Source of the DNA: an uncultured Clostridium sp.
GTDB taxonomy: Bacteria; Bacillota; Clostridia; Oscillospirales; Acutalibacteraceae
NCBI GenBank assembly: GCA_934717555.1
Contig: CAKUYY010000002.1
Location: 1 to 64,000 of the forward strand
DNA: 64,000 bases
Reading direction: 5' to 3'
The first letter of the stretch is position 1, and the number at the start of each line of letters is the position of its first letter. This document shows positions 29,901-38,410 of this stretch, piece after piece. The notes beneath the pieces were generated by a model that searched no databases, was not told the origin of the DNA, and saw only the letters and a program-made list of their open reading frames with translations. Made by a program: the position numbers and the translations under genes.

Positions 29901-30521
29901 AAATCCTATCTGATTCCCTTTGGCTCCCGTGTCCGTGTGGAAGAGGGCCAAATCATTGAGGCCGGCGATATGATTACGGAAGGTTCCGTCAATCCCCATG
30001 ACGTACTGGCTATCAAGGGCACCGACGCCGTGCAGAATTACCTGATTCAGGAAGTACAGCGCGTATACCGGATGCAGGGTGTAGATATCAACGATAAACA
30101 CATCGAAGTTATCGTGCGGCAGATGATGAAGAAGGTCCGCGTGGAAGATGCCGGGGATACCAAGCTGCTGCCCAGCTCCCTGGTGGAAAAGGTGGATTTT
30201 GAAACCGAAAACGAGAAGATCCGGGAGCGTATCGCCAATGGAGAAACAGAATTGCGGGAAGCCACCTGCATTCCGGTCCTGCTGGGTATCACCAAGGCTT
30301 CTTTGGCAACTGATTCCTTCCTGTCCGCAGCGTCCTTCCAGGAGACCACCAAGGTGCTCACAGAAGCCGCTATCAAGGGCAAGGTTGACCCGCTGATGGG
30401 CCTCAAGGAGAATGTTATCATTGGTAAACTGGTACCGGCTGGCACCGGTATGCACCGATACAGCGACGTCACCATTGAAGAAGCTGTTGATACAAATAGC
30501 TTGACAAATAACGCTATCTAG
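26973..30521 (+). CDS. rpoC: RNA polymerase beta-prime subunit
   Basis: A 1182-residue beta-prime subunit. The N-terminal zinc ribbon ([20 protein letters not shown]) and the catalytic [16 protein letters not shown] with three metal aspartates are present. The trigger-loop region ([20 protein letters not shown] and [10 protein letters not shown]) and the second zinc site ([13 protein letters not shown]) are intact too. Length is normal for Firmicutes. Ribosome binding site ACAGGAGGGGG. An 8-bp stem-loop (30507-30528) spans its stop codon. Confidence 0.98.
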   Translation: [1182 protein letters not shown]

Positions 30522-30550
30522 TGTTATTATAATAAATTGTGAAAAGGTTG

Positions 30551-30587
30551 TTTCACGCAGATGGATTTCTTGTCCATTTGCGTGAAA
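30551..30587 (+). other. Hairpin in the rpoC-rpsL intergenic region
   Basis: A 15-bp stem (30551-30565 with 30573-30587, one G-T pair, loop 7) lies 30 bp after rpoC. No T-tract follows, so it may be an RNA processing or stability element rather than a terminator. The rest of the 174-bp gap is featureless up to the rpsL site. Confidence 0.5.
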
Positions 30588-30695
30588 TCCTTGTATACCG
30601 GCCTGTTTTTCTGGTCGTTTTGGATAAATCTTTTTTGGTGGGATCAGGCGTTACGCCTGTGAACATAGATAAAATTTCAGTGAGGAGGTGTCATA

Positions 30696-31124
30696 TTGCC
30701 AACCTTTAACCAACTGGTTCGCAAAGGCAGAGAGGTCACCGAGAAGAAGGCGAAGACCCCGGCTCTGTTGAGAGGATGGAACTCCAAGAAGCGTGTTGCC
30801 ATTGAGCAAAGCTCCCCTCAAAAGCGTGGTGTTTGCACCGCTGTAAAAACAGCTACCCCGAAGAAACCGAACTCTGCTCTGCGTAAAATTGCCAGAGTAA
30901 GGCTTTCCAATGGGATCGAAGTTACTTCCTATATTCCCGGTGTAGGTCATAACCTGCAGGAGCATAGCGTGGTGCTGATCCGTGGCGGACGTGTTAAGGA
31001 CGTACCTGGTGTTCGTTATCACATCATCCGCGGTACTTTGGATGCTCAGGGCGTTGCCAAACGTATGCAGGCCCGTTCCAAGTACGGTGCAAAGCGTCCC
31101 AAGGCGGGCGCCGCAAAGAAATAA
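30696..31124 (+). CDS. rpsL: Ribosomal protein S12 (TTG start)
   Basis: A 142-residue S12 of the longer Firmicutes type. Conserved decoding-centre loops are TPKKPNSALRK (Lys43-equivalent retained) and GHNLQEHSVVLIRGGRVKDVPG (Lys88-equivalent retained), so it is a streptomycin-sensitive type by sequence. The start is TTG, directly followed by the standard PTFNQLVRKG and preceded by AGGAGGTG with good spacing; no ATG or GTG option exists nearby. It is separated from rpoC by a 174-bp gap with a strong hairpin. rpsG follows after a 196-bp gap. Confidence 0.97.
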   Translation: MPTFNQLVRKGREVTEKKAKTPALLRGWNSKKRVAIEQSSPQKRGVCTAVKTATPKKPNSALRKIARVRLSNGIEVTSYIPGVGHNLQEHSVVLIRGGRVKDVPGVRYHIIRGTLDAQGVAKRMQARSKYGAKRPKAGAAKK

Positions 31125-31320
31125 GAATTTGACAGAAACCGGACGGCTGCATCGCTTTTATGTTCTGCGTAAAAGTGTAGGATTCAGGTTTTGCGCCTGA
31201 ACCACTGCAAACACAATGCAGCGGTATATTATATATAGATAATATGCCTCTGTGTTGGCCAGCGGGAGTTTGTCGCTTTCGAGTACCTATGATATCATAC
31301 CTATGAAGGAGGGAAGCGAA

Positions 31321-31791
31321 GTGCCAAGAAGAGGTAACATTGCAAAACGTGATGTTTTGCCAGATCCTATGTACAATTCCAAGAAAGTTACCCGTCTGAT
31401 CAACAGCGTCATGTTGGACGGCAAGAAGGGCGTGTCCCAGAAGATCGTCTACGGCGCGTTTGATATCATCCGTGATAAGACTGGTAAAGAGCCGCTCGAA
31501 GTATTTGAGCAGGCAATGGAGAATATCATGCCGCAGCTGGAGGTAAAGGCCCGCCGTGTCGGTGGTGCTACCTATCAGGTGCCCATGGAGGTTCGGCCGG
31601 AAAGAAGAGAGACTTTGGGTCTCAGATGGCTGACCAATTACTCCAGATTGCGTTCTGAAAAGACCATGAAGGAAAGACTTGCCGGAGAAATCCTGGATGC
31701 TGTCAATGGTGCCGGCGGTGCTGCCAAGAAGCGTGAGGATACTCACAAGATGGCAGAAGCCAACAGAGCGTTTGCACATTACAGATGGTAA
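31321..31791 (+). CDS. rpsG: Ribosomal protein S7 (GTG start)
   Basis: A 156-residue S7, the usual length. It begins VPRRGNIAKRDVLPDPMYNS at a GTG preceded by AAGGAGGGAAGCGAA; the frame is open 23 codons further upstream but without a site. Basic RNA-binding segments RRVGGATYQVPMEV and EKTMKERLAGEILDA are typical. It nucleates the 30S head domain and is an operon autoregulator in E. coli. The 196-bp gap before it contains short inverted repeats (for example around 31183-31201). Confidence 0.97.
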   Translation: MPRRGNIAKRDVLPDPMYNSKKVTRLINSVMLDGKKGVSQKIVYGAFDIIRDKTGKEPLEVFEQAMENIMPQLEVKARRVGGATYQVPMEVRPERRETLGLRWLTNYSRLRSEKTMKERLAGEILDAVNGAGGAAKKREDTHKMAEANRAFAHYRW

Positions 31792-31819
31792 GGCCGGACT
31801 GGTCGTTTTCACCTGTATC

Positions 31820-31933
31820 TACAAACTAGTTGAGAGACAGCCGCATGGAACTTGGACAAAGCTTCCGGTTCCTTGTGGCATTCTTATGAGCCGCAAGCAA
31901 GACAGCGGGAAGGTATGCTCAAACTTGTTTGTA
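31820..31933 (+). ncRNA. Candidate three-way-junction leader RNA between rpsG and fusA
   Basis: The whole gap before fusA folds by eye into one module. P1 pairs 31820-31834 with 31918-31933: 14 pairs, one mismatch, one bulged base. P2 pairs 31840-31852 with 31867-31879: about 12 pairs including two G-T, one mismatch. P3 pairs 31891-31894 with 31905-31908. It ends 20 nt before the fusA ribosome binding site. I do not recognise it as a known family. It could be an S7 or EF-G feedback element or an mRNA processing structure. Confidence 0.5.
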
Positions 31934-31969
31934 GCATAACCATCCCATATTTTAAGGAGGACCCACTTT

Positions 31970-34048
31970 ATGCCAAGGCAGGTTTCACTTGAGTTAACCC
32001 GCAATATCGGTATCATGGCTCATATTGATGCCGGTAAAACCACCACAACAGAGCGTATCCTGTACTACACCGGCATCAATCACAAGATTGGTGAAACCCA
32101 TGACGGCTCTGCCACCATGGACTGGATGGCACAGGAGCAGGAGAGAGGTATTACCATTACCTCCGCCGCTACGACCTGTTTCTGGAAAAAACACAGAATT
32201 AATATCATCGACACCCCCGGCCACGTGGACTTTACCGTAGAGGTAGAGCGTTCCTTGCGTGTTCTGGACGGTTCTGTTACCGTACTGTGCGCGAAGGGCG
32301 GTGTTGAGCCTCAGTCTGAGACCGTTTGGCGTCAGGCTGATAAATATCAAGTTCCGCGTATGGCTTACGTCAATAAGATGGACATCATGGGCGCCGATTT
32401 CTATCGTGTAGTTCAGATGATGAAAGACCGTCTGAAATGTAATGCCGTTCCGATCCAGCTCCCCATCGGTGCTGAGGATACCTTTAAGGGCATCATCGAC
32501 CTGGTGGAAATGAAAGCCTATATGTATTATGATGATCTGGGCAATGATATCCGTGAGGAAGAGATTCCGGAGGATATGAAGGAGCTGGCCGAGAAATACC
32601 ACACTGAGATGTTGGAGCATGTGGCGGAGCAGGATGATGCTTTGTTTGAGAAGTACCTGGACGGTCAGGAACTGACCGAAGCAGAGATCAAGGCTTGCAT
32701 CCGTAAATCCACTCTGAACAACACCATGGTGCCGGTAACCTGCGGTACTTCCTATAAGAATAAGGGCGTACAGAAGTTGCTGGATGCTATCATTGATTAC
32801 ATGCCCGCCCCCACTGATGTTCCTGCTATCAGGGGTATTGATCCGGAGACCGAAGAAGAAGTTGTTCGTCATTCTTCTGATGATGAGCCTTTCTCAGCTC
32901 TGGCCTTTAAGATCGCCACTGACCCGTTCGTTGGGAAGCTGTGCTTCTTCCGCGTATATTCCGGCAGCATCAATGCTGGTACCACTGTTTACAATTCCAC
33001 CAAGGATTGCACCGAGCGTATGGGACGCATCCTGCAAATGCATGCAAACCATCGTCAGGATATCGAAACGGTATACGCCGGCGACATTGCCGCGGCGGTT
33101 GGCGTGAAGAATACCACCACCGGTGACACCCTGTGCGATCAGAAACATCCGGTTATTCTGGAATCCATGGAATTCCCGGATCCGGTTATCCGTGTAGCTA
33201 TTGAGCCCAAGACCAAAGCAGGTCAGGAAAAGATGGGCATCGCGCTGGCCAAGCTGGCGGAAGAAGATCCCACCTTCAAGGCTTACACCGATGAGGAAAC
33301 TGGACAAACCATCATCGCCGGCATGGGCGAGCTGCACCTGGAAATCATCGTAGACAGATTGCTGCGTGAATTCAAGGTGGAAGCGAATGTTGGTAAGCCC
33401 CAGGTTGCTTATAAAGAAACCATCCGCAAGAATGCGGAAGTGGACAACAAGTATGCCCGTCAGTCTGGTGGTAAAGGTCAATACGGTCACGTTAAGATCC
33501 GCATTGAGCCCAATCCCGGCAAAGGTTACGAGTTTGTCAATGCCATCGTTGGCGGTGCGATTCCGAAGGAATACATCCCCGCAGTTGACCAAGGTATCCA
33601 GGGAGCCATGCTCTCCGGTGTTCTGGCTGGCTACAACGTAGTGGATGTCAAGGTTACTTTGTACGATGGTTCCTATCATGAGGTCGACTCCTCTGAAATG
33701 GCGTTTAAGATTGCTGGTTCTATGGCATTCAAAGAGGCTATGAAGAAGGCCGACCCGGTTCTGCTGGAACCCATCATGAAGGTTACCGTTATTGTTCCTG
33801 AGGAATACATGGGTGATGTTATCGGTGACATCAACTCCCGTCGTGGTATGATCCTGGGTATGGAAGCGATTCCGGGTGCTCAGCGCATCAATTCCATGGT
33901 TCCGCTGTCTGAGATGTTCGGTTATGCTACCGATATGCGCAGCAAAACCCAGGGCAGAGGGCAGTATGTCATGGAACCTGAAAACTATGCTGAGGTTCCG
34001 AAGTCCGTATCTGAAAAGATTATTGCTGATCGCAGCAAGAAAGACTAA
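31970..34048 (+). CDS. fusA: Translation elongation factor G
   Basis: A 692-residue EF-G. GTPase motifs: GIMAHIDAGKTTTTERIL (P-loop), RGITITSAATT (switch I threonine), DTPGHVDFTVEVERS (switch II) and NKMD. Domain IV has QSGGKGQYGHVKI, and the C-terminal domain V has INSRRGMILGME. It drives translocation on the ribosome. AAGGAGGACCCACTTT precedes the ATG. Located after rpsG as in the str operon, then tuf. Confidence 0.98.
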   Translation: MPRQVSLELTRNIGIMAHIDAGKTTTTERILYYTGINHKIGETHDGSATMDWMAQEQERGITITSAATTCFWKKHRINIIDTPGHVDFTVEVERSLRVLDGSVTVLCAKGGVEPQSETVWRQADKYQVPRMAYVNKMDIMGADFYRVVQMMKDRLKCNAVPIQLPIGAEDTFKGIIDLVEMKAYMYYDDLGNDIREEEIPEDMKELAEKYHTEMLEHVAEQDDALFEKYLDGQELTEAEIKACIRKSTLNNTMVPVTCGTSYKNKGVQKLLDAIIDYMPAPTDVPAIRGIDPETEEEVVRHSSDDEPFSALAFKIATDPFVGKLCFFRVYSGSINAGTTVYNSTKDCTERMGRILQMHANHRQDIETVYAGDIAAAVGVKNTTTGDTLCDQKHPVILESMEFPDPVIRVAIEPKTKAGQEKMGIALAKLAEEDPTFKAYTDEETGQTIIAGMGELHLEIIVDRLLREFKVEANVGKPQVAYKETIRKNAEVDNKYARQSGGKGQYGHVKIRIEPNPGKGYEFVNAIVGGAIPKEYIPAVDQGIQGAMLSGVLAGYNVVDVKVTLYDGSYHEVDSSEMAFKIAGSMAFKEAMKKADPVLLEPIMKVTVIVPEEYMGDVIGDINSRRGMILGMEAIPGAQRINSMVPLSEMFGYATDMRSKTQGRGQYVMEPENYAEVPKSVSEKIIADRSKKD

Positions 34049-34158
34049 AAATACAGTATTTTTCTATTGCATTTTGGTGAAGAAATTGCTAGAATGATAC
34101 TTGTAGCGATTCCGCTCACTGAAAATTTTATTTGAGTGATAAAAAGGAGGAAATTCCA

Positions 34159-35361
34159 ATGGCAAAGGCTAAGTTTGAAAGAAATAAGCCGCACGTAAAT
34201 ATTGGTACCATCGGCCACGTTGACCACGGTAAGACTACTTTGACCGCCGCTATCACCAAGGTTCTGAACCTGGCTGGCGACGCTGACTTTGTAGATTATG
34301 CAAACATCGATAAGGCTCCTGAAGAGAGAGAGCGTGGTATTACCATCAATACCTCTCACGTTGAGTATCAGACTGAAACCCGTCACTATGCTCACGTTGA
34401 CTGCCCCGGCCATGCTGACTATGTAAAGAACATGATCACCGGTGCTGCTCAGATGGACGGCGCTATCCTGGTTGTATCTGCTGCTGATGGTCCTATGCCT
34501 CAGACCAGAGAGCACATCCTGCTGTCCCGTCAGGTAGGCGTTCCCTACATTGTAGTATTCATGAACAAAGCGGATCAGGTTGATGACGAAGAACTGCTCG
34601 ACTTGGTTGAGATGGAAATTCGTGAGCTGCTCAATGAGTACGAGTTCCCGGGCGATGATACCCCAATCATCCGCGGTTCCGCTCTGCAGGTTCTGGAGTG
34701 TGATTCTAAGGATCCCAATGCTCCTGAATATAAATGCATCCATGAGCTGATGGACGCTGTTGACACCTTCATTCCTACCCCGGATCGTAAGGCTGATCAG
34801 CCTTTCCTGATGCCTGTTGAGGACGTATTTACCATCACCGGTCGTGGTACCGTTGCTACTGGTAGAGTAGAGCGTGGCCAGCTGAGAACTTCTGAAGAAG
34901 TTGAGATCGTTGGTCTGACTGACGAAAAGAGAAAGACCGTTGTTACTGGTATCGAAATGTTCCGCAAGATCCTCGATTACGCTGAGGCTGGCGATAACAT
35001 CGGTGCTCTGCTGCGTGGTATTCAGAGAAATGAAATCGAGCGCGGACAGGTTCTGGCTAAGCCCGGCACCATTCATCCGCATACCAAGTTCAGAGGCCAG
35101 GTTTACGTTCTGACTAAGGACGAAGGCGGCCGTCATACTCCTTTCTTCAACAACTATCGTCCTCAGTTCTTCTTCCGTACCACTGACGTAACCGGCGTTA
35201 TTTCTCTGCCCGAAGGCACCGAGATGTGCATGCCTGGCGATAACGTTGTGATGGACGTAGAACTGATCACTCCTATCGCTATTGAAGAAGGTCTGCGTTT
35301 CGCTATCCGTGAGGGTGGCCGTACCGTAGGTTCCGGTGTTGTTACCGCTATCAACGGCTAA
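34159..35361 (+). CDS. tuf: Translation elongation factor Tu
   Basis: A 400-residue EF-Tu. Motifs: GHVDHGKTTLTAAI, RERGITINTSHVEY, DCPGHADYVKNMITGAAQMDG and NKAD. It delivers aminoacyl-tRNA to the ribosome. The ATG at 34159 follows AAAAAGGAGGAAATTCC; upstream codons in frame are leader. T-ending codons such as GCT and GTT are more frequent here than in neighbouring genes, as expected for a highly expressed gene. It ends the str-type block and has its own terminator. Confidence 0.98.
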   Translation: MAKAKFERNKPHVNIGTIGHVDHGKTTLTAAITKVLNLAGDADFVDYANIDKAPEERERGITINTSHVEYQTETRHYAHVDCPGHADYVKNMITGAAQMDGAILVVSAADGPMPQTREHILLSRQVGVPYIVVFMNKADQVDDEELLDLVEMEIRELLNEYEFPGDDTPIIRGSALQVLECDSKDPNAPEYKCIHELMDAVDTFIPTPDRKADQPFLMPVEDVFTITGRGTVATGRVERGQLRTSEEVEIVGLTDEKRKTVVTGIEMFRKILDYAEAGDNIGALLRGIQRNEIERGQVLAKPGTIHPHTKFRGQVYVLTKDEGGRHTPFFNNYRPQFFFRTTDVTGVISLPEGTEMCMPGDNVVMDVELITPIAIEEGLRFAIREGGRTVGSGVVTAING

Positions 35362-35390
35362 TTAAAGATTTTCTTTTAGAATTTAATAAA

Positions 35391-35433
35391 TCCCCGCCGA
35401 TTCACCACTCGGCGGGGAATTGTGTATTTATTT
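35391..35433 (+). terminator. Terminator after tuf
   Basis: Perfect 10-bp GC-rich stem (35391-35400 with 35409-35418, loop 8), then ATTGTGTATTTATTT. It ends the long rpoB-to-tuf block. The gap to 35539 holds nothing else that I can identify. Confidence 0.8.
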
Positions 35434-35539
35434 ATCAAAATGTCGTTTTATTGGTTAAAAAGCTAGGGATTCTTGAAAATATTGTCACCACAGAGCTCAA
35501 TAAAAAACCTAAAATCGTCAGATGTGTTGTCTAAGAATA

Positions 35540-35725
35540 TCAGGTAAGGGATTTTTCCAACAGTTTCGCCATGAAAATAATACCCGTACCAAGACCAATG
35601 ACTAGGGAAATCAAAAAAGGAAGATAAAAACTTAAGATTATATGGATATTTTTAGAAAAGGATTTAGGTTTTCCTAATCTAAGTCCTTTTATTATCCTTT
35701 TGTGTTCTATCTCATCCGCTTCCAA
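35540..35725 (-). CDS. Possible small single-pass membrane protein
   Basis: A 61-codon frame starting with TTG. The first half is basic and hydrophilic and the second half holds one clear membrane segment (HIILSFYLPFLISLVIGLGTG). The ribosome binding site is weak: GGAG lies about 14 bases before the start. It lies 47 bp downstream of the Crp/Fnr gene on the same strand and could be its operon partner. I recognise no family, so it may equally be a chance open frame in AT-rich sequence. Confidence 0.3.
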   Translation of the reverse strand: MEADEIEHKRIIKGLRLGKPKSFSKNIHIILSFYLPFLISLVIGLGTGIIFMAKLLEKSLT

Positions 35726-35772
35726 AACGCGATTTCCGCTCCAATCGCGACAGATAATTCAGAATTTTTCCA

Positions 35773-36429
35773 CTAGAACTCGCTTTTTTCCTGTTGGGTG
35801 AATTCTTGTAGGGCATCTGCGTCTTGAATGATAATAGAGCGGTAATGAGTGGAAATCCAATTATTTTTGGCGAATCGGTTAAGTATTTTGCTTACGGTCA
35901 CCCGGGAAGTGCCCGCGAGATTTCCCAAATCTTCATGGGTACAATAGATTTCTTTTCCCTGCCGGTCAGATTCCCTATATAGTTTTAACAATTGCAAGGC
36001 GATTCTCTGATCGGCCTGTAAAAAGGTCATGTGATCTACTTGATTGGAAAGCATTCGCACAGTATGAGAAAGTAAGGTCAGCAGACTCATGGCCAATTCC
36101 GGTTCCTTGGTGAAATCTTGCAGGAGATCCCCTCTGGTTATCCGGACGATCTCACACGGGCAGATGGCTTTTGCCGAAGAAACCCGGGGCATACCGTCAA
36201 AAAAAGCCGCTTCCCCAAAAATATTGCCTGGCTCTAATAGGGAGAGGGTCTTTTCCATACCATTTTCCGAAGTGAGAAAGATCTTAACACGCCCTTTTTT
36301 GAGATAAAAGAAGCTGTCCGCCAGCTCTCCCTGTAAATATACCATTTGCCCCTTTCCATAGCTTTTTCCTTTTTCCTGTTCAAACAATGGCCACAAAGGC
36401 TTTTTTTCATTGGGTATTTTTTGCGGCAT
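35773..36429 (-). CDS. Crp/Fnr family transcriptional regulator
   Basis: A 218-residue regulator: cyclic-nucleotide-binding-like beta-roll (FFYLKKGRVKIFLTSENG, PGNIFGEAAFFDG), dimer helix, and a C-terminal HTH (HEDLGNLAGTSRVTVSKILNRF). It lacks the N-terminal cysteine cluster of FNR, so redox sensing by Fe-S is unlikely; the ligand is unknown. The ATG at 36429 has GGGGGAAAGAGGAA immediately before it; the frame extends 22 codons further without a site. It diverges from leuC with a 196-bp gap. Confidence 0.9.
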   Translation of the reverse strand: MPQKIPNEKKPLWPLFEQEKGKSYGKGQMVYLQGELADSFFYLKKGRVKIFLTSENGMEKTLSLLEPGNIFGEAAFFDGMPRVSSAKAICPCEIVRITRGDLLQDFTKEPELAMSLLTLLSHTVRMLSNQVDHMTFLQADQRIALQLLKLYRESDRQGKEIYCTHEDLGNLAGTSRVTVSKILNRFAKNNWISTHYRSIIIQDADALQEFTQQEKSEF

Positions 36430-36625
36430 TTCCTCTTTCCCCCTGTTGTTTTTTTGGGGAACCTTATGGTTCCGATTTTTTAAAAATTGTATCATATTTT
36501 ACATTCTTCTCGCAATAACTATGGCATAATAGGAGACAGAAAACGACAAAACAGAGGAAAGAAAAACGCCGCTTCCTCCTTTTGGATGGATAACAGACGG
36601 CGTATGTTAAAAGGAGGAACTTCCT

Positions 36626-37894
36626 ATGGGTATGACAATGTCCCAAAAAATCCTAGCAGCCCATGCCGGGCTGGAACATGTGACAGCCGGCCAGTTAATC
36701 GAGGCCAAACTGGATATGGTGCTGGGGAATGATATCACTTCTCCCGTGGCCATCAATGAGTTTCAGAAATGCGGCGCTGCTTCCGTTTTTGACCGGGAAA
36801 AAATCGCGTTGGTGATGGATCATTTTACCCCGAATAAGGATATTAAGGCCGCCACCCAGTGTAAACAGGTGCGCGGGTTTGCTGGAAAATATGACATCAA
36901 GAATTATTTCGACGTGGGAGAAATGGGAATTGAACATGCCTTGCTGCCTGAAAAAGGCCTGGTAGGTCCTGGTTCCTTGGTGATTGGTGCGGACAGCCAT
37001 ACCTGCACTTACGGCGCATTAGGGGCTTTTTCCACCGGTGTAGGTTCCACCGATATGGCGGCCGGCATGATTACCGGAAAAGCCTGGTTTAAAGTTCCTT
37101 CTGCCATCAAATTCGTATTGACAGGAAAGCCTTCCAAATGGGTCAGCGGTAAGGATGTTATTTTGCATATCATCGGTATGATCGGCGTGGATGGCGCGCT
37201 TTACCGCTCTATGGAGTTTGTAGGGGATGGGTTACAATACCTGTCCATTGATGACCGTCTGTGCATTTCCAATATGGCCATCGAAGCCGGCGCGAAAAAT
37301 GGTATTTTCCCGGTAGACGATATCACCCGGGAATACTGCAACGGCCGTTTCCAGGGGGTACCGGTGGAATATACCGCCGACAAGGACGCCGTCTATGACG
37401 AGGAATATGTGATCGATTTGAGTACGCTGCGCCCCACGGTCAGTTATCCGCATCTTCCGGAAAATACCAAGACCATTGACGAAGCGGAAAAGGATCATGT
37501 AAAGATCGATCAATCTGTCATTGGTTCCTGCACCAATGGACGGATCAGTGATCTGCGGGCTGCGGCGGAAGTCTTCAAAGGCCGCCATGTGGCAAAGGGC
37601 GTGCGCTGCATTATTTTCCCCGGTACCCAGCAAATTTATCTCCAGGCGATGCGGGAAGGCCTGTTTGAGATCTTTATTGAAGCCGGCGCTGTGGTTTCCA
37701 CGCCTACCTGCGGGCCGTGCTTAGGCGGCCATATGGGCATTTTAGCGCAAGGGGAACGGGCTATCTCTACCACAAACCGTAACTTTGTAGGACGTATGGG
37801 ACATGTGGAATCCGAGGTATATCTGGCCAGCCCGGCGGTGGCGGCAGCCAGCGCAGTTGCCGGTTATATCACCGATCCGGAACAATTGGATTAA
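36626..37894 (+). CDS. leuC: 3-isopropylmalate/homoaconitate dehydratase family, large subunit
   Basis: A 422-residue aconitase-family large subunit of the LeuC2/HacA type (monofunctional, archaeal/clostridial length). Fe-S ligand cysteines are in GADSHTCTYGALG, GSCTNGR and TPTCGPCLGGHMG. With LeuD it would isomerise 2-isopropylmalate to 3-isopropylmalate for leucine synthesis. Substrates of this subgroup vary (isopropylmalate, homoaconitate, methylmalate), and neither leuA nor leuB is in the window. AAAGGAGGAAC precedes the ATG. leuD follows 17 bp later. Confidence 0.92.
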   Translation: MGMTMSQKILAAHAGLEHVTAGQLIEAKLDMVLGNDITSPVAINEFQKCGAASVFDREKIALVMDHFTPNKDIKAATQCKQVRGFAGKYDIKNYFDVGEMGIEHALLPEKGLVGPGSLVIGADSHTCTYGALGAFSTGVGSTDMAAGMITGKAWFKVPSAIKFVLTGKPSKWVSGKDVILHIIGMIGVDGALYRSMEFVGDGLQYLSIDDRLCISNMAIEAGAKNGIFPVDDITREYCNGRFQGVPVEYTADKDAVYDEEYVIDLSTLRPTVSYPHLPENTKTIDEAEKDHVKIDQSVIGSCTNGRISDLRAAAEVFKGRHVAKGVRCIIFPGTQQIYLQAMREGLFEIFIEAGAVVSTPTCGPCLGGHMGILAQGERAISTTNRNFVGRMGHVESEVYLASPAVAAASAVAGYITDPEQLD

Positions 37895-37911
37895 GCAGAG
37901 GAGGAGCAGTT

Positions 37912-38394
37912 ATGAAAGCACATGGAATGGTTCATAAATATGGGGATAACGTAGATACTGACGTTATTATCCCCGCCCGTTATCTCAACACATCTTCCCA
38001 TGCGGAGCTGGCAAGCCACTGTATGGAAGATATCGACAAGGAATTTGTCAACAAAGTGAAGCCGGGCGATATCATGGTGGCGGAAAAGAATTTTGGCTGT
38101 GGTTCTTCCCGGGAACACGCGCCCATCGCTATCAAAGCTTCCGGGATTTCCTGCGTGATTGCCTCCACCTTTGCCCGTATTTTCTACCGCAATGCTATCA
38201 ATATCGGATTGGCAATTTTGGAATGTGACGAGGCCGCGCAAGAGATTCAGGCGGGGGATGAGGTAGACGTGGATTTTGATTCCGGCGTCATTACCGATGT
38301 TACCACAGGAAAGACCTATCAGGCGGAGCCTTTCCCTCCCTTTATCCAGAATATTATCCAAAAGGGCGGCCTGCTGAATTCTATTAAAGGGTAA
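37912..38394 (+). CDS. leuD: 3-isopropylmalate/homoaconitate dehydratase family, small subunit
   Basis: A 160-residue swivelling domain that completes the active site of the large subunit. Motifs: DNVDTDVIIPARYLNT, MVAEKNFGCGSSREHAPIA (substrate-recognition loop) and FARIFYRNAINIG. The YLNT loop following IIPAR is the region that sets specificity between isopropylmalate and longer substrates; I cannot call it decisively. GAGGAGGAGC precedes the ATG. Last gene of the pair, with a strong terminator. Confidence 0.92.
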   Translation: MKAHGMVHKYGDNVDTDVIIPARYLNTSSHAELASHCMEDIDKEFVNKVKPGDIMVAEKNFGCGSSREHAPIAIKASGISCVIASTFARIFYRNAINIGLAILECDEAAQEIQAGDEVDVDFDSGVITDVTTGKTYQAEPFPPFIQNIIQKGGLLNSIKG

Positions 38395-38410
38395 AAAAGA
38401 AAATAAATGG

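Noticed and set aside
27918..30455. 845-codon open frame antisense to rpoC
   Set aside because: It is the complement of a highly conserved, strongly expressed gene with biased codons, which clears stops on the other strand. It has no ribosome binding site or family motifs.
30501..30533. TTGACA and TATAAT near the end of rpoC as an rpsL promoter
   Set aside because: The spacer is 21 bp, too long for sigma-A. The TATAAT overlaps a stem-loop spanning the rpoC stop codon.
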